From contig CBDICG010000001.1 in NCBI GenBank assembly GCA_965277275.1, positions 496,001-560,000 on the forward strand: DNA of 64,000 bases, in the 5' to 3' direction. Shown piece after piece: positions 34,866 through 46,161 of this stretch; position 1 is the first letter of the stretch; each line of letters begins with the position of its first letter. The DNA comes from HLUCCA09 sp965277275. GTDB lineage: Bacteria; Pseudomonadota; Alphaproteobacteria; Rhodobacterales; Rhodobacteraceae. A program made the position numbers and the translations under genes. Below the pieces are notes generated by a model that searched no databases, was not told the DNA's origin, and worked only from the letters and a program-made list of their open reading frames with translations.

Positions 34866-35574
34866 TATGCACTCAACGACGGATCGCTATTGGAGCGTGC
34901 ATAAACCCGGCGCGACTTGCAGGGTGGGGTTGACAGAACAGGTCTCTGATTGACCCTACCGGGGAGCTCATCCAGCCAAGCGGCGCTTGCCTTTTCCGAC
35001 ATTGTGCTCCCTCAGGCAGTTCGGAAGGGCCATAGAGCCCTGCGCCGTGTTCCGGTCTCCGATATGGGCGTGCTGCGGGCTCGACGTTTCCTACCAAACC
35101 GCTTCGCGAAAGCCATTCGCGCGCCAGATCTCTCCGCTCTCAGGCTTGCAGCCTCTTTAGATCAGCCAGAGGCCGGCGAGTGCGGCGGACACGTACTGCA
35201 TTCGCTCGATGCCTGGGGCAAACCCCAAGCTTACCAGCCAAGGAATCCGTCAGGCACATCCGGCCCCACCCTTCATGGAGCTCAAAATCGGAGCCCAGAG
35301 GAGCGCGCCCTGCTCTCCGGCATCGCCAGCCCCCACATCGCCCGCTGTGGCCAAGTCGATACAGGTTTACCTTGCGGAAGCGGGAACCCGCCTATCGCAC
35401 CATTTCAGGAATGAATGATATACCAATGATACACATTCTGCTAGAACGGTAACGCAGAGCACCCTATGCACGCATTTGAAACAGGGTTTGAGGCGCGTTT
35501 TCCCGCGCAACGCAACACCCCGAGAAAGCGCGTTGGAACCGTTGAAGCGGTGAGCCATGGGCAACGGAGGCTAA
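34866..35574. other. Gene-free stretch between mmsA and the GAF gene
   Basis: This 709-bp gap shows only short frames with no recognisable product and reduced coding bias. ATGATA appears twice near 35414-35433, close to the GAF gene and perhaps part of its control region. It may be decayed coding sequence. Confidence 0.45.
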
Positions 35575-36069
35575 ATGTCGTCACCAATCAATGCCGAGGC
35601 AGAATCCGCGGATCTCGAGCGCATCGTTCAGGGGTTGCGCGCAGATGTCGGGTGCCAGGCGGCATTCGTCACCATGCTCATCAATGAGCGCCAGCTCATT
35701 CTGGCCCACAGTTCCAATCCAATGCTGACCGAGGACATGCTTTCTTTCCGGATCGAATTCTCGGTCTGCCAGCATGCGGTGGCCAGCCGAAGCCGGCTGA
35801 TCGTCGACGATGCGTCGGGCCATGCGCTGCTGCGGCAGAACCTCGGCGTTCGTGAGATCGGCATCGGGGCTTATGCCGGCACTCCGATCTTCGTTGGCGG
35901 GGATGTCGCCGCGAGCATATGCGCAATCGAATTCGCGCCGCGCACATGGCGCCCGCAAGATATCGAGGCGCTCGAGCGCGCCGCTTTGGATGCGGCGACG
36001 TGCCTGATGATGGATAGGCTCCCCGTCGAGAGCGCGGCATTGCCGATCTTGGCCCACCGGCCAAACTGA
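35575..36069 (+). CDS. GAF-domain protein
   Basis: A stand-alone GAF domain of 164 aa. GAF domains bind cyclic nucleotides, small molecules, haem or bilins and pass the signal on. The region RIVQGLRADVGCQAAFVTML (about 16-35) and IEFSVCQHAVASRSRLIVDD (about 62-81) are typical of the family; SVCQ-type cysteines in this position occur in many Roseobacter GAF proteins. The ligand and partner are unknown. The C-terminus has no effector domain. It stands alone, 193 bp upstream of the carboxylate-amine ligase gene with an imperfect hairpin in between. Confidence 0.8.
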   Translation: MSSPINAEAESADLERIVQGLRADVGCQAAFVTMLINERQLILAHSSNPMLTEDMLSFRIEFSVCQHAVASRSRLIVDDASGHALLRQNLGVREIGIGAYAGTPIFVGGDVAASICAIEFAPRTWRPQDIEALERAALDAATCLMMDRLPVESAALPILAHRPN

Positions 36070-36207
36070 CCCGTCCCTGAGCTGCCCCCTCCCTCGGCAG
36101 CGCGCTGCTGTCCGTGGAGGGGTGTCAGGCGCCTTCCGAGAGGCAAGTTCCGCTTGTGCGGCGCCCGCCTGACGCTCCCCATCCCTCCAACACTGTCGGA
36201 AGACCGC

Positions 36208-36232
36208 TTGCAAGGCCCGTGCGGGCTTGCAA
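36208..36232. promoter_or_regulatory. Inverted repeat upstream of the YbdK-type gene
   Basis: TTGCAAGGCCCG and CGGGCTTGCAA pair around TG with one bulged G. It ends 31 bp before the ATG of the ligase gene. It could terminate the GAF transcript or regulate the ligase; no T tract follows. Confidence 0.4.
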
Positions 36233-36262
36233 ACATTCGCGTGGGCTGCGTTTGGGGGAGCA

Positions 36263-37396
36263 ATGGGGATCACGGCACCGGAATTCACTCTGGGGATCGA
36301 GGAAGAGTACCTTCTGGTCGACCTCGAAAGCTACGATTTGCGCGCCGCGCCTGACGGCCTCATGGAGGCGTGCGCCTCGGCACTGGACAGTCAGGTGTCG
36401 CCCGAGTTTCTACAGTGCCAGATCGAGATCGGCACGAAGGTCTGCGACGACATCACTGCCGCGCGGGACGACCTCAAGCGCCTCCGATCGACAGTTGCGC
36501 GCTGCGCTCGCGATTTCGGCCTCGCGCCGATCGCCGCCTCCTGCCACCCGTTTGCCGACTGGCGCACCCAGCCCCACACGGACAAGGCCCGCTACAACGA
36601 GCTCAGTCATGATCTGGCGGGCGTCGCAGAGCGGATGCTGATCTGCGGCATGCACGTTCATGTGGGGGTCGCCTCTCGCGACACGCGCATCGACCTGATG
36701 AACCAGCTCATCTACTTCCTGCCCCATCTGCTGGCGCTCTCATCGTCCTCGCCCTACTGGCAGGGCAAGGACACGGGGCTTGCCTCTTATCGGCTCACGG
36801 TCTTTGACAATCTGCCCCGCACCGGTTTGCCGCCCTACCTGTCCTCGTGGTCGGCCTATGAACGCACGACGGGCGTTCTCGTCGAACTCGGGCTGATCGA
36901 GGACACCAGCAAAATCTGGTGGGATTTGCGCCCGTCCGCGCGCTTTCCAACGATCGAAACCCGGATCTGCGATGTTCCGTCCCGGCTCGAGGATACGCTG
37001 ATGCTCGCAGCCGAGACGCAGTGCATCACGCGGATGCTATGGCGCCTGTCGCGGCTGAACCAGCGTTGGCGGATCTACGAGCCGTTCCTTGTGGGCGAGA
37101 ACCGGTGGCGTGCGCAGCGCTACGGCACGTCCGAGGGGATGATCGACTTTGGCGCCCATACGATCACCCCATTTGCGGATCTGATGGAGGAGCTCGTCGA
37201 GACCATAGGCGAAGACGGCGACGCGCTTGGGTGCCGCGCCGAGCTCGAACGGGTGCGCGATGCTGTCCGCGGCGGCACCAGCGCAGACCGTCAGCGCGCG
37301 GTCATGGCACAGGCCCTCGAGGCCGGGCATTCGCGCGAGGAGGCCATGCGCCGCGTAGTCGCGCATCTCGTCGACGAGTTTCATGACGGCCTCTGA
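36263..37396 (+). CDS. Carboxylate-amine ligase, YbdK (GCS2) family
   Basis: Member of the GCS2 family of ATP-dependent carboxylate-amine ligases, weak or uncharacterised relatives of glutamate-cysteine ligase. The 377-aa product starts with FTLGIEEEYLLVD (acidic metal/ATP site), followed by ASCHPFADWR, CGMHVHVGV and the SARFPTIETRICDVP block, all typical of YbdK. GGGGGAG precedes the ATG at 36263; a start 12 codons earlier is possible but lacks a comparable site. The gene overlaps the next by 14 bp. The true amine substrate is unknown. Confidence 0.88.
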   Translation: MGITAPEFTLGIEEEYLLVDLESYDLRAAPDGLMEACASALDSQVSPEFLQCQIEIGTKVCDDITAARDDLKRLRSTVARCARDFGLAPIAASCHPFADWRTQPHTDKARYNELSHDLAGVAERMLICGMHVHVGVASRDTRIDLMNQLIYFLPHLLALSSSSPYWQGKDTGLASYRLTVFDNLPRTGLPPYLSSWSAYERTTGVLVELGLIEDTSKIWWDLRPSARFPTIETRICDVPSRLEDTLMLAAETQCITRMLWRLSRLNQRWRIYEPFLVGENRWRAQRYGTSEGMIDFGAHTITPFADLMEELVETIGEDGDALGCRAELERVRDAVRGGTSADRQRAVMAQALEAGHSREEAMRRVVAHLVDEFHDGL

Positions 37397-38120
37397 AACG
37401 GGCGCTACCGCTCCGGCACCGAAAGCCGGTGCGCCATCCACCGAGGCAGAGCTTTCCCCGGCTGTCAAAGCGCTGCTGCGTGCGCAGGGCTACGAGGTCA
37501 AGGGCGAGGTCGGGCCGGCAGACATCGTCGCGTGCAGGGGCGACGATCCCCCGGTGATCGTGGAGTTGAAGCGTGGGTTTTCGCTGACGCTCTTTCATCA
37601 GGCCATCGACCGCCTGCGGCTGAGCGATGCCGTCTACATTGCTGTCCCCGAGGGGCGCGGAGCGCGTTGGGCAGCTTCGCTGAAGTCCAACACAACGCTT
37701 TGCCGCCGCCTCGGGCTGGGCTTGATCCTTGTGCATCGGGGGGTGGCGCGGGTTGCGCTCGACCCGGGCCCCTACGCCCCAAGGCCCGCCACACGGCGGC
37801 GCTCAGCACTTCTGCGCGAATTCGCCCGGCGCGAGGGAGATCCGAATGCCGGTGGCCTGCCCACGACGGCTGGCCGCATGACCGCCTATCGCCAGGATGC
37901 GCACCGCATCGCGGTGTGGCTTGCCCAGGCCGGAGAGGCCCGCGGGGCCGAGATTGCCGCGGCCACGGGGGTGGAGCGGGCAACCCGGATGATGGCCGAC
38001 AATCACTACGGCTGGTTCGAGCGTGTCACCAAGGGGATCTACCGCCTGACCCCTCGCGGGCACGAAGCCATCGGCCAGGCCGTCGCCCCGGACGCAGTGA
38101 CGCGGGGCGACCCTTCGTAG
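37383..38120 (+). CDS. DUF2161 protein, PD-(D/E)XK phosphodiesterase-like
   Basis: The 245-aa product has an N-terminal restriction-endonuclease-like fold (about 25-110) with the catalytic pattern D in ADIVACRGDDPP and E-x-K in VIVELKRG, the PD-(D/E)XK arrangement of the DUF2161 family. The C-terminal part (about 165-240) resembles a winged helix (AAATGVERATRMMADNHYGWFERV). This suggests DNA binding and nuclease activity, but no member is characterised to my knowledge. The first 14 bases overlap the ligase gene, so expression is coupled. A role in repair or defence is speculation. Confidence 0.78.
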   Translation: MTASETGATAPAPKAGAPSTEAELSPAVKALLRAQGYEVKGEVGPADIVACRGDDPPVIVELKRGFSLTLFHQAIDRLRLSDAVYIAVPEGRGARWAASLKSNTTLCRRLGLGLILVHRGVARVALDPGPYAPRPATRRRSALLREFARREGDPNAGGLPTTAGRMTAYRQDAHRIAVWLAQAGEARGAEIAAATGVERATRMMADNHYGWFERVTKGIYRLTPRGHEAIGQAVAPDAVTRGDPS

Positions 38121-38290
38121 AGCTCCCCCTTCCTGACCCGATGCGCACCATGCCCGACGCATGTGGCGGAGCGCGTGCTCAACTCCCGGACAGGGCAATC
38201 ATCTGCGCGTCTCGGTCGACAGCTGAAGGAGGCATGCCCGTCAGAGCGCGGAGCACAGCGTCGCACCCCCGGACGCCAGTGCACGAAGGT

Positions 38291-38308
38291 CTCACATGCG
38301 CGTGTGAG
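38291..38308. promoter_or_regulatory. 18-bp perfect dyad upstream of the L,D-transpeptidase gene
   Basis: CTCACA and TGTGAG flank TGCGCG in a symmetric 18-bp block, 88 bp before the next start. It may be an operator or an end signal for the DUF2161 transcript. Confidence 0.35.
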
Positions 38309-38396
38309 CATGCTTCGGCGGCTGGACTGGCGCTGAATCTGGTGGCATCACGGCCGCCAGCGAGTGTGAACCAAACGCATCCGACGAGCAGGACAC

Positions 38397-38999
38397 ATGA
38401 CGAAGATGAATACCTTTTCCCGGCGCGCGGTATTGCGCCTTGCGGCAGCTAGCGTTCCGCTTCTGGCTGCGCCGGCGGTGCTACGTGCGCAATCCACCGT
38501 GGTCGACGACCCGCTGCGGCAGTCGGGCCCGCCGCCTGTCCGGAACACGTCAAGCTTTGTGCGGCAGGATTGGCGCGATCATTTCTCCGAGCTTCGCAAC
38601 GGCGCGATCGTGTGCGACACGCGCTCACGTGCGCTGCACTACTGGTCCGGGGACGAGAGCACGTATCGACTTTACCCTACATCCGTTCCGCTCACCGAAG
38701 AGCTGACGCGCCGCGGCTATACGGAAGTGGTCCGCAAGAAGGTCGGCCCGACCTGGACACCAACGGCCAATATGCGCCGTCGCGACCCATCGTTGCCCGA
38801 TTTCATGCCTGCGGGGCCCGGCAATCCGCTGGGTACGCACGCGATGTACCTGACATGGCCAGCCTATCTGATCCACGGCACGCATGACACGCGCAAGATC
38901 GGCCGGCGGTCCTCGTCCGGATGTATCGGCCTCTACAACGAGCAGGTCGAAGAGCTCTTCGCGCTTGTCCAGATCGGGACGCAGGTGCGTTTGATCTGA
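38397..38999 (+). CDS. L,D-transpeptidase (YkuD/ErfK family), Tat-exported
   Basis: Periplasmic enzyme that forms 3-3 cross-links in peptidoglycan or attaches lipoprotein to it. The 200-aa product has a Tat-type signal (SRRAVLRLAAASVPLLAAPA, about 8-27). The YkuD catalytic motif is HGTHDTRKIGRRSSSGCIGLYN, with catalytic cysteine in SSGCIGL and histidine in HGTH (about 160-182; motif given as HGTH and SSGCIGLYN). DFMPAGPGNPLGTHAMYL is the conserved lead-in. The gene stands alone; a hairpin repeat follows five bases after the stop. Confidence 0.9.
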   Translation: MTKMNTFSRRAVLRLAAASVPLLAAPAVLRAQSTVVDDPLRQSGPPPVRNTSSFVRQDWRDHFSELRNGAIVCDTRSRALHYWSGDESTYRLYPTSVPLTEELTRRGYTEVVRKKVGPTWTPTANMRRRDPSLPDFMPAGPGNPLGTHAMYLTWPAYLIHGTHDTRKIGRRSSSGCIGLYNEQVEELFALVQIGTQVRLI

Positions 39000-39003
39000 C
39001 GCG

Positions 39004-39067
39004 CCTCAGCGGGGCGTGCTGCGCTTTGCGGCCCCCGCTGAGGATCAGGTATTTCTGCCAAGATGAA
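39004..39067 (+). repeat. Hairpin plus TATTT-N4-CCAAGATGAA intergenic repeat, copy 3
   Basis: CCTCAGCGGGG and CCCCGCTGAGG form a perfect 11-bp stem; ATCAGG then leads into TATTTCTGCCAAGATGAA. It begins five bases after the L,D-transpeptidase stop, in the same direction, as a terminator would. Confidence 0.75.
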
Positions 39068-39174
39068 GAGAGCAGTGCGCCGCGCACGCGACGCCGCTTG
39101 GGAATCGGTTGCGCGCCCGAAGCGGCTGAGCGACGGTCGCGGCGCCACGTGAGGGTTGGCGTTGGGAGGCTCTT

Positions 39175-40314
39175 TTGGACTTTGCCCTGGGCGAAGAGGC
39201 GCGCGCGATTGCGGATGTGGCCCGGCGGTTCGGTGAAGAGCGGATCGCTCCGTTCGCGCGAGATTGGGAGCGGGCGGGGGAAGTTCCCAAGGCGTTCTGG
39301 CCAGAGCTTGGCGCGCTTGGCTTTGGGGGGCTGCATGTTCCCGTGGAAGCGGGGGGCAGCGGGCTCTCTCGGCTCGAGGGCACGCTCGTTTTCGAAGCCC
39401 TAGCGCGCGCCTGCCCGACGGTGGCGGCGTTTCTGTCGATCCACAATATGTGCGCAGCACTCCTTGCACGACACGGAACACCGGCGCTTTGCACGCGCCG
39501 CCTTGCCGACGCCATCGCGATGCGGGAATTCCTCGCCTATGCGCTGACCGAGCCGGGATGCGGATCCGACGCGGCGGCGTTGCGGACCCGTGCGGTTCGG
39601 GACGGAACGGGCTGGCGGCTGACCGGCACGAAGGCCTTCATCTCGGGCGGCGGCTATGCCGATGCCTATGTCGTGATGGCGCGGTCGGGCGCACCGGGCG
39701 TGCCGGGGATCTCGGCTTTTCTTGTCGAGGCCGGGGCGGAGGGCCTGTCCTTCGGAGCGCTTGAAGAAAAAATGGGATGGCGGGCGCAGCCGACACGACA
39801 GGTCCTGCTCGACGGATGCCCAGTTGGCGAGGACGCGTTGCTCGGGACGGAAGGGCGCGGCTTTGCCTACGCGATGGAAGCTCTCGATGGGGGGCGGCTA
39901 AGCATTGCCGCATGCTCCCTCGGCGCCGCTCAGGCCGCTCTCGATCAGACGCTGAGCTACCTGCGCGAGCGCGAGGCATTTGGCCATCGGCTTGCCGATT
40001 TTCAGGCGTTGCAGTTTCGCCTGGCGGAGATGGAGACGGAGATGGAGGCGGCACGCCTCTTGCTGCGCCAGGCCGCCTGGACGCTCGACCGACGCCTGCC
40101 GGATGCCACCAAAGCCTGCGCGATGGCCAAGATGATGGCCACGGAAGTCGGCAGCCGCGTTGCGGATCAGTGCCTCCAGCTCCATGGCGGCTACGGCTAC
40201 CTGGCTGACTACGGGTTGGAGAAGATCGTGCGCGACCTTCGCGTGCACCAGATCCTGGAGGGGACGAACGAGATCATGCGGGTAATCACGGCACGGGCGC
40301 TGCTGGCGAAATGA
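39175..40314 (+). CDS. Acyl-CoA dehydrogenase, probable isobutyryl-CoA dehydrogenase
   Basis: FAD enzyme that forms methacrylyl-CoA from isobutyryl-CoA in valine degradation; the substrate is inferred from the operon. The 379-aa product begins at a TTG with GGGAGG eight bases upstream. YALTEPGCGSDAAAL and KAFISGGG are the family signatures, and the catalytic glutamate is in ILEGTNEIMRV near the C-terminus, as in short-chain enzymes. The stop overlaps the next start in ATGA. Its neighbours hydrolyse and oxidise the following intermediates. Confidence 0.88.
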   Translation: MDFALGEEARAIADVARRFGEERIAPFARDWERAGEVPKAFWPELGALGFGGLHVPVEAGGSGLSRLEGTLVFEALARACPTVAAFLSIHNMCAALLARHGTPALCTRRLADAIAMREFLAYALTEPGCGSDAAALRTRAVRDGTGWRLTGTKAFISGGGYADAYVVMARSGAPGVPGISAFLVEAGAEGLSFGALEEKMGWRAQPTRQVLLDGCPVGEDALLGTEGRGFAYAMEALDGGRLSIAACSLGAAQAALDQTLSYLREREAFGHRLADFQALQFRLAEMETEMEAARLLLRQAAWTLDRRLPDATKACAMAKMMATEVGSRVADQCLQLHGGYGYLADYGLEKIVRDLRVHQILEGTNEIMRVITARALLAK

Positions 40315-41360
40315 CGGAAGAGGTCGATATCCGCGTCGAGGGCCGGGTCGGGCGCATCACGTTGCACCGGCCCGGCGCGCTCAACGCGCTCACCCACGCG
40401 ATGGTGCGCGACATAGATCGGGCGTTGCAACGCTGGGCTGATGCAGATGCGCTGCGGATGCTGGTGATCGACGCGGAGGGCGACAAGGCGTTCTGTGCCG
40501 GTGGCGACTTGCAGGACATCTATGACGCTGGCCTTGCGGGAGATGCCGAACCCGCGCGCGCCTTCTGGCGCGACGAGTATCAGATGGTCGCGCGGCTCTA
40601 CCGCTTCCCCAAACCTGTTGCCACGTTCCTGCACGGTTACACGCTTGGCGGCGGTGTCGGTCTGGGGTGCCACGGATCACATCGCATCGTCTGCGAGAAC
40701 AGCCGGATCGGGCTTCCGGAGGTCTCGATCGGCTTGATGCCGGACGTCGGCGGCACCCTGCTTCTGGCACGGGCGCCCGGACGGTTGGGCGAGTATCTCG
40801 GCACGACGGCGACACAGGTCGACCCCGGCTCAGCGCTGCACGCGGCATTTGCCGATTACTTCGTGCCGTACGACAGATGGCCTGCCCTGAAACAGGAGCT
40901 CGTGGCATCCGGCGATTGGGAGGCCGTTGATCGGGCCGCCCTGCCCCCGCCGCCGAGCCACCTTGCGGCGGATCAGGCCCGGATCGATCAGCTCTTTGGC
41001 GGGGAATCGCTTGGGGATGTGTTGCGGGCGCTGGAGCACGATGGCAGCCCTTTCGCGTCGGCCGCGCTGCAGGCGCTGGCCCGCAATGCCCCATTGGCGA
41101 TCGCCTGCACTCTCGAGGCTGTGCACCGGATGCGAGGGCCGACCGCGGAGATCGAACGCGCGCTCGACCTCGAATACCGCTACACCTACCGCGCCATCCC
41201 GCAGGGCGACTTTCTGGAGGGCATCCGCGCCCAGATCATAGACAAGGATCGCGCTCCGAACTGGCAACATCCCTTCGGCCCGGTCCGTTTGCCCGAAATG
41301 ACATCAATGCTCATGCCGCTGAAGGGCGCGGCCCTGAACCTTGACGGAGCAAAACCATGA
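40311..41360 (+). CDS. Enoyl-CoA hydratase/isomerase family, probable 3-hydroxyisobutyryl-CoA hydrolase
   Basis: Crotonase-fold protein of 349 aa, the length of 3-hydroxyisobutyryl-CoA hydrolases (about 350) rather than hydratases (about 260). Oxyanion-hole motifs are AFCAGGDLQDIYD and HGYTLGGGVGLGCHGSHRI; LPEVSIGLMPDVGGTLLL carries the catalytic Glu and Asp typical of HIBCH. It would release free 3-hydroxyisobutyrate, which the product of the next gene oxidises. It overlaps both neighbours by four bases. The assignment by length, motif and context is firm; activity is inferred. Confidence 0.88.
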   Translation: MTEEVDIRVEGRVGRITLHRPGALNALTHAMVRDIDRALQRWADADALRMLVIDAEGDKAFCAGGDLQDIYDAGLAGDAEPARAFWRDEYQMVARLYRFPKPVATFLHGYTLGGGVGLGCHGSHRIVCENSRIGLPEVSIGLMPDVGGTLLLARAPGRLGEYLGTTATQVDPGSALHAAFADYFVPYDRWPALKQELVASGDWEAVDRAALPPPPSHLAADQARIDQLFGGESLGDVLRALEHDGSPFASAALQALARNAPLAIACTLEAVHRMRGPTAEIERALDLEYRYTYRAIPQGDFLEGIRAQIIDKDRAPNWQHPFGPVRLPEMTSMLMPLKGAALNLDGAKP

Positions 41361-42229
41361 AGATCGGCTTTATCGGACTGGGCAACATGGGCGCTCCCAT
41401 GGCCCACAACCTCGCGGGCGCGGGGCATGATGTGCAGGGCTTTGACCTGACGGCTCCCTGCCCCGAGGGTGTGACGAGCGCAGGCACATCGGCTGAGGCG
41501 GCCCGTGGGGCCGACGTTGTGGTGACAATGCTGCCCGACGGGGCAATCCTGCGCTCCGTGGCTGCGGAAATCCTCCCGGCGATGGCGCGGGGCGCCGTTC
41601 TTCTCGACTGCTCCACCGTCGATGTCGAAAGCGCCCGCGCCGTCGCGTCCGAGGCCGAAACCGCAGGGATGTCCGCCCTCGACGCGCCGGTCTCTGGCGG
41701 GATCGGAGGGGCGGCGGCGGGGACCCTCACGTTCATGGTCGGCGGCCCTGCCGGGGCCTTTGCCATCGCGGAGCCGCTCTTCGAGATCATGGGCCAGAAG
41801 GCGGTGCATTGCGGCCCCTCCGGCAACGGGCAGGCCGCTAAGATCTGCAACAACATGATCCTCGGCGTCACAATGATCGCCACCTGCGAGGCCTTTGCGC
41901 TGGCCGACAAGCTCGGCCTTTCCCGCGAGGCGATGTTCGACGTGGTCAGCACGTCCTCCGGCTACAGCTGGACGATGAACGCCTATTGCCCCGCCCCCGG
42001 CATCGGCCCGCAAAGCCCCGCCGACAACGACTACCAGCCCGGTTTCGCCGCCGATCTCATGCTGAAAGATCTGCGCCTCTCCCAACAAGCCGCCGAGGCC
42101 GCTAACGCCGATACGCCGATGGGTCAGGCCGCCCGGGATCTCTACGCACAATTCGTGGAAGCCGAAGACGGCGCAGGGCAGGATTTTTCGGCCATGCTGC
42201 CCCGCTTCGAGAAGCGGACGCGTAGTTAG
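41357..42229 (+). CDS. mmsB: 3-hydroxyisobutyrate dehydrogenase
   Basis: Oxidises 3-hydroxyisobutyrate to methylmalonate semialdehyde with NAD. The 290-aa product starts with KIGFIGLGNMGAPMAHNL, the dinucleotide site and family signature. Catalytic lysine lies in GNGQAAKICNNM and the conserved DAPVSGG block is at about residue 111. The product is the substrate of MmsA, encoded at 33341, so the two genes complete the pathway although separated. The stop overlaps the convergent sortase-type gene by four bases. Confidence 0.95.
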   Translation: MKIGFIGLGNMGAPMAHNLAGAGHDVQGFDLTAPCPEGVTSAGTSAEAARGADVVVTMLPDGAILRSVAAEILPAMARGAVLLDCSTVDVESARAVASEAETAGMSALDAPVSGGIGGAAAGTLTFMVGGPAGAFAIAEPLFEIMGQKAVHCGPSGNGQAAKICNNMILGVTMIATCEAFALADKLGLSREAMFDVVSTSSGYSWTMNAYCPAPGIGPQSPADNDYQPGFAADLMLKDLRLSQQAAEAANADTPMGQAARDLYAQFVEAEDGAGQDFSAMLPRFEKRTRS

Positions 42230-42885
42230 CTCGCGCTGCGCTGACGGCGACGTAGCAACGCCAGCGCACCGAGCCCCGCCAACAACGCGGGCGCCGCCGG
42301 CGGCAGCGGGATCACCTCCGGATCGTCACCAACGTCGACCAGTGTCTCAAACGGAAGATCTCCAACCGCGATATCATACGCAGACTGACCTCTCGAGAAA
42401 AAAAGTTCGCCGCCATCGTAGCTCGCAAAGACGCCGCCCGCCTGAAGAGCGAAACTGAAGCGATAGTCGCCAACGTTGGGACCATCCAACAGGATACCAA
42501 GGCTATCCCCGGATTGGACCGCGAATGAAGCGAATGCGAGCTCGATCGTTTGCGGCATCCTGGATGTTGCAGCATCCGACACGTCAGAAGTTTGCAAATC
42601 TGCCGTTCCAAGTGTTGCCCCAACGGTGCTACGCCCCGTGATCTCTACGATAGAGACCGGCAGCGTTGCGTCCCCAAACGCGCCGGCAAGCTGCAACCGT
42701 AGCCCGACAAACTGGCCATCAAGTCCGACCGTGAAGGTCTGCAACCTGTCAAATTCTGAATTAATCCCGAAACCAGCAGAGTCCCCCGCGCCAGTTGGCA
42801 CATCAATCAACTCGCCCTGATCCACCGTCGCAGCCCCCGCGACCGACCACGACGCGCAAAGGGCACATGCAACCCAGTTTTTCAT
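42226..42885 (-). CDS. Secreted protein with VPLPA-type C-terminal sorting signal
   Basis: The 219-aa product has a signal peptide (about 1-19, ending VAGA) and a C-terminal tripartite sorting signal: IPLPPAAPALL, a short hydrophobic stretch (LAGLGALALL) and RRRQR. This matches the VPLPA-CTERM type, recognised by a dedicated exosortase in some Rhodobacteraceae and often linked to exopolysaccharide or surface display. The middle part is beta-rich without a known domain. Codon usage is less GC-biased than its neighbours in the central region (for example TTTGCAAATC), a possible sign of transfer. The exosortase itself is not in this window. Confidence 0.82.
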   Translation of the reverse strand: MKNWVACALCASWSVAGAATVDQGELIDVPTGAGDSAGFGINSEFDRLQTFTVGLDGQFVGLRLQLAGAFGDATLPVSIVEITGRSTVGATLGTADLQTSDVSDAATSRMPQTIELAFASFAVQSGDSLGILLDGPNVGDYRFSFALQAGGVFASYDGGELFFSRGQSAYDIAVGDLPFETLVDVGDDPEVIPLPPAAPALLAGLGALALLRRRQRSAS

Positions 42886-43122
42886 AAGACAACTCTCCCG
42901 TTCGTTGGCACCTGCCGCTCACAGCCGTTGAACACGTGCCAGCGTACACAAAACAGGAGACAGCAATCGTAGAGCGGAGTCACTGGATCTGTCAACGCAA
43001 CCGCGCCCCACATCGCTGGGCCGGTTGCCCTGAGCTCGCGAGATCGAAGCCCCTAACCTTGGACCGTACCGAGAACACGTGCCATGGGGTGCCGGTCGTC
43101 CGCCGAAGCCCTATCGCCCGGC
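42886..43122. other. Intergenic stretch before the end of uvrA
   Basis: No gene was recognised in these 237 bp. They hold the upstream region of the VPLPA-type gene. Confidence 0.4.
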
Positions 43123-46002
<2,880 letters not shown>

Positions 46003-46027
46003 GCATCCCACCTCTCATGCAAATCCT

Positions 46028-46056
46028 AAGGTAGTTGATCCGACCGTTCCGGCCAA
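46028..46056 (-). promoter_or_regulatory. Candidate uvrA promoter
   Basis: On the minus strand TTGGCC (46051-46056) and TACCTT (46028-46033) are 17 bp apart, an acceptable -35/-10 pair. The LexA box stands 12 bp upstream of the -35. The -10 is a poor match, so this is tentative. Confidence 0.35.
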
Positions 46057-46067
46057 TCAGAAAATGA

Positions 46068-46082
46068 GAACGAAAGATGAAC
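46068..46082 (-). promoter_or_regulatory. LexA (SOS) box GTTC-N7-GTTC upstream of uvrA
   Basis: GTTCATCTTTCGTTC on the minus strand is an exact alphaproteobacterial SOS box, 66 bp before the uvrA start. It supports the reading of the identical box type at 21357-21371. Confidence 0.85.
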
Positions 46083-46161
46083 GCGCCGAACACTGCTGAC
46101 AGCGCGGAAAGCGCCTCGGAAAATGCCTAGAACTTTATCGAATGTTTCGCGTGCGCAACGT

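Noticed and set aside
33173..35002. 609-residue antisense frame over mmsA
   Set aside because: Shadow of a strongly conserved dehydrogenase gene; the translation is low-complexity and matches no family.
34866..35574. Small basic frames in the gap before the GAF gene
   Set aside because: Composition is that of non-coding DNA, with no ribosome sites or family match.
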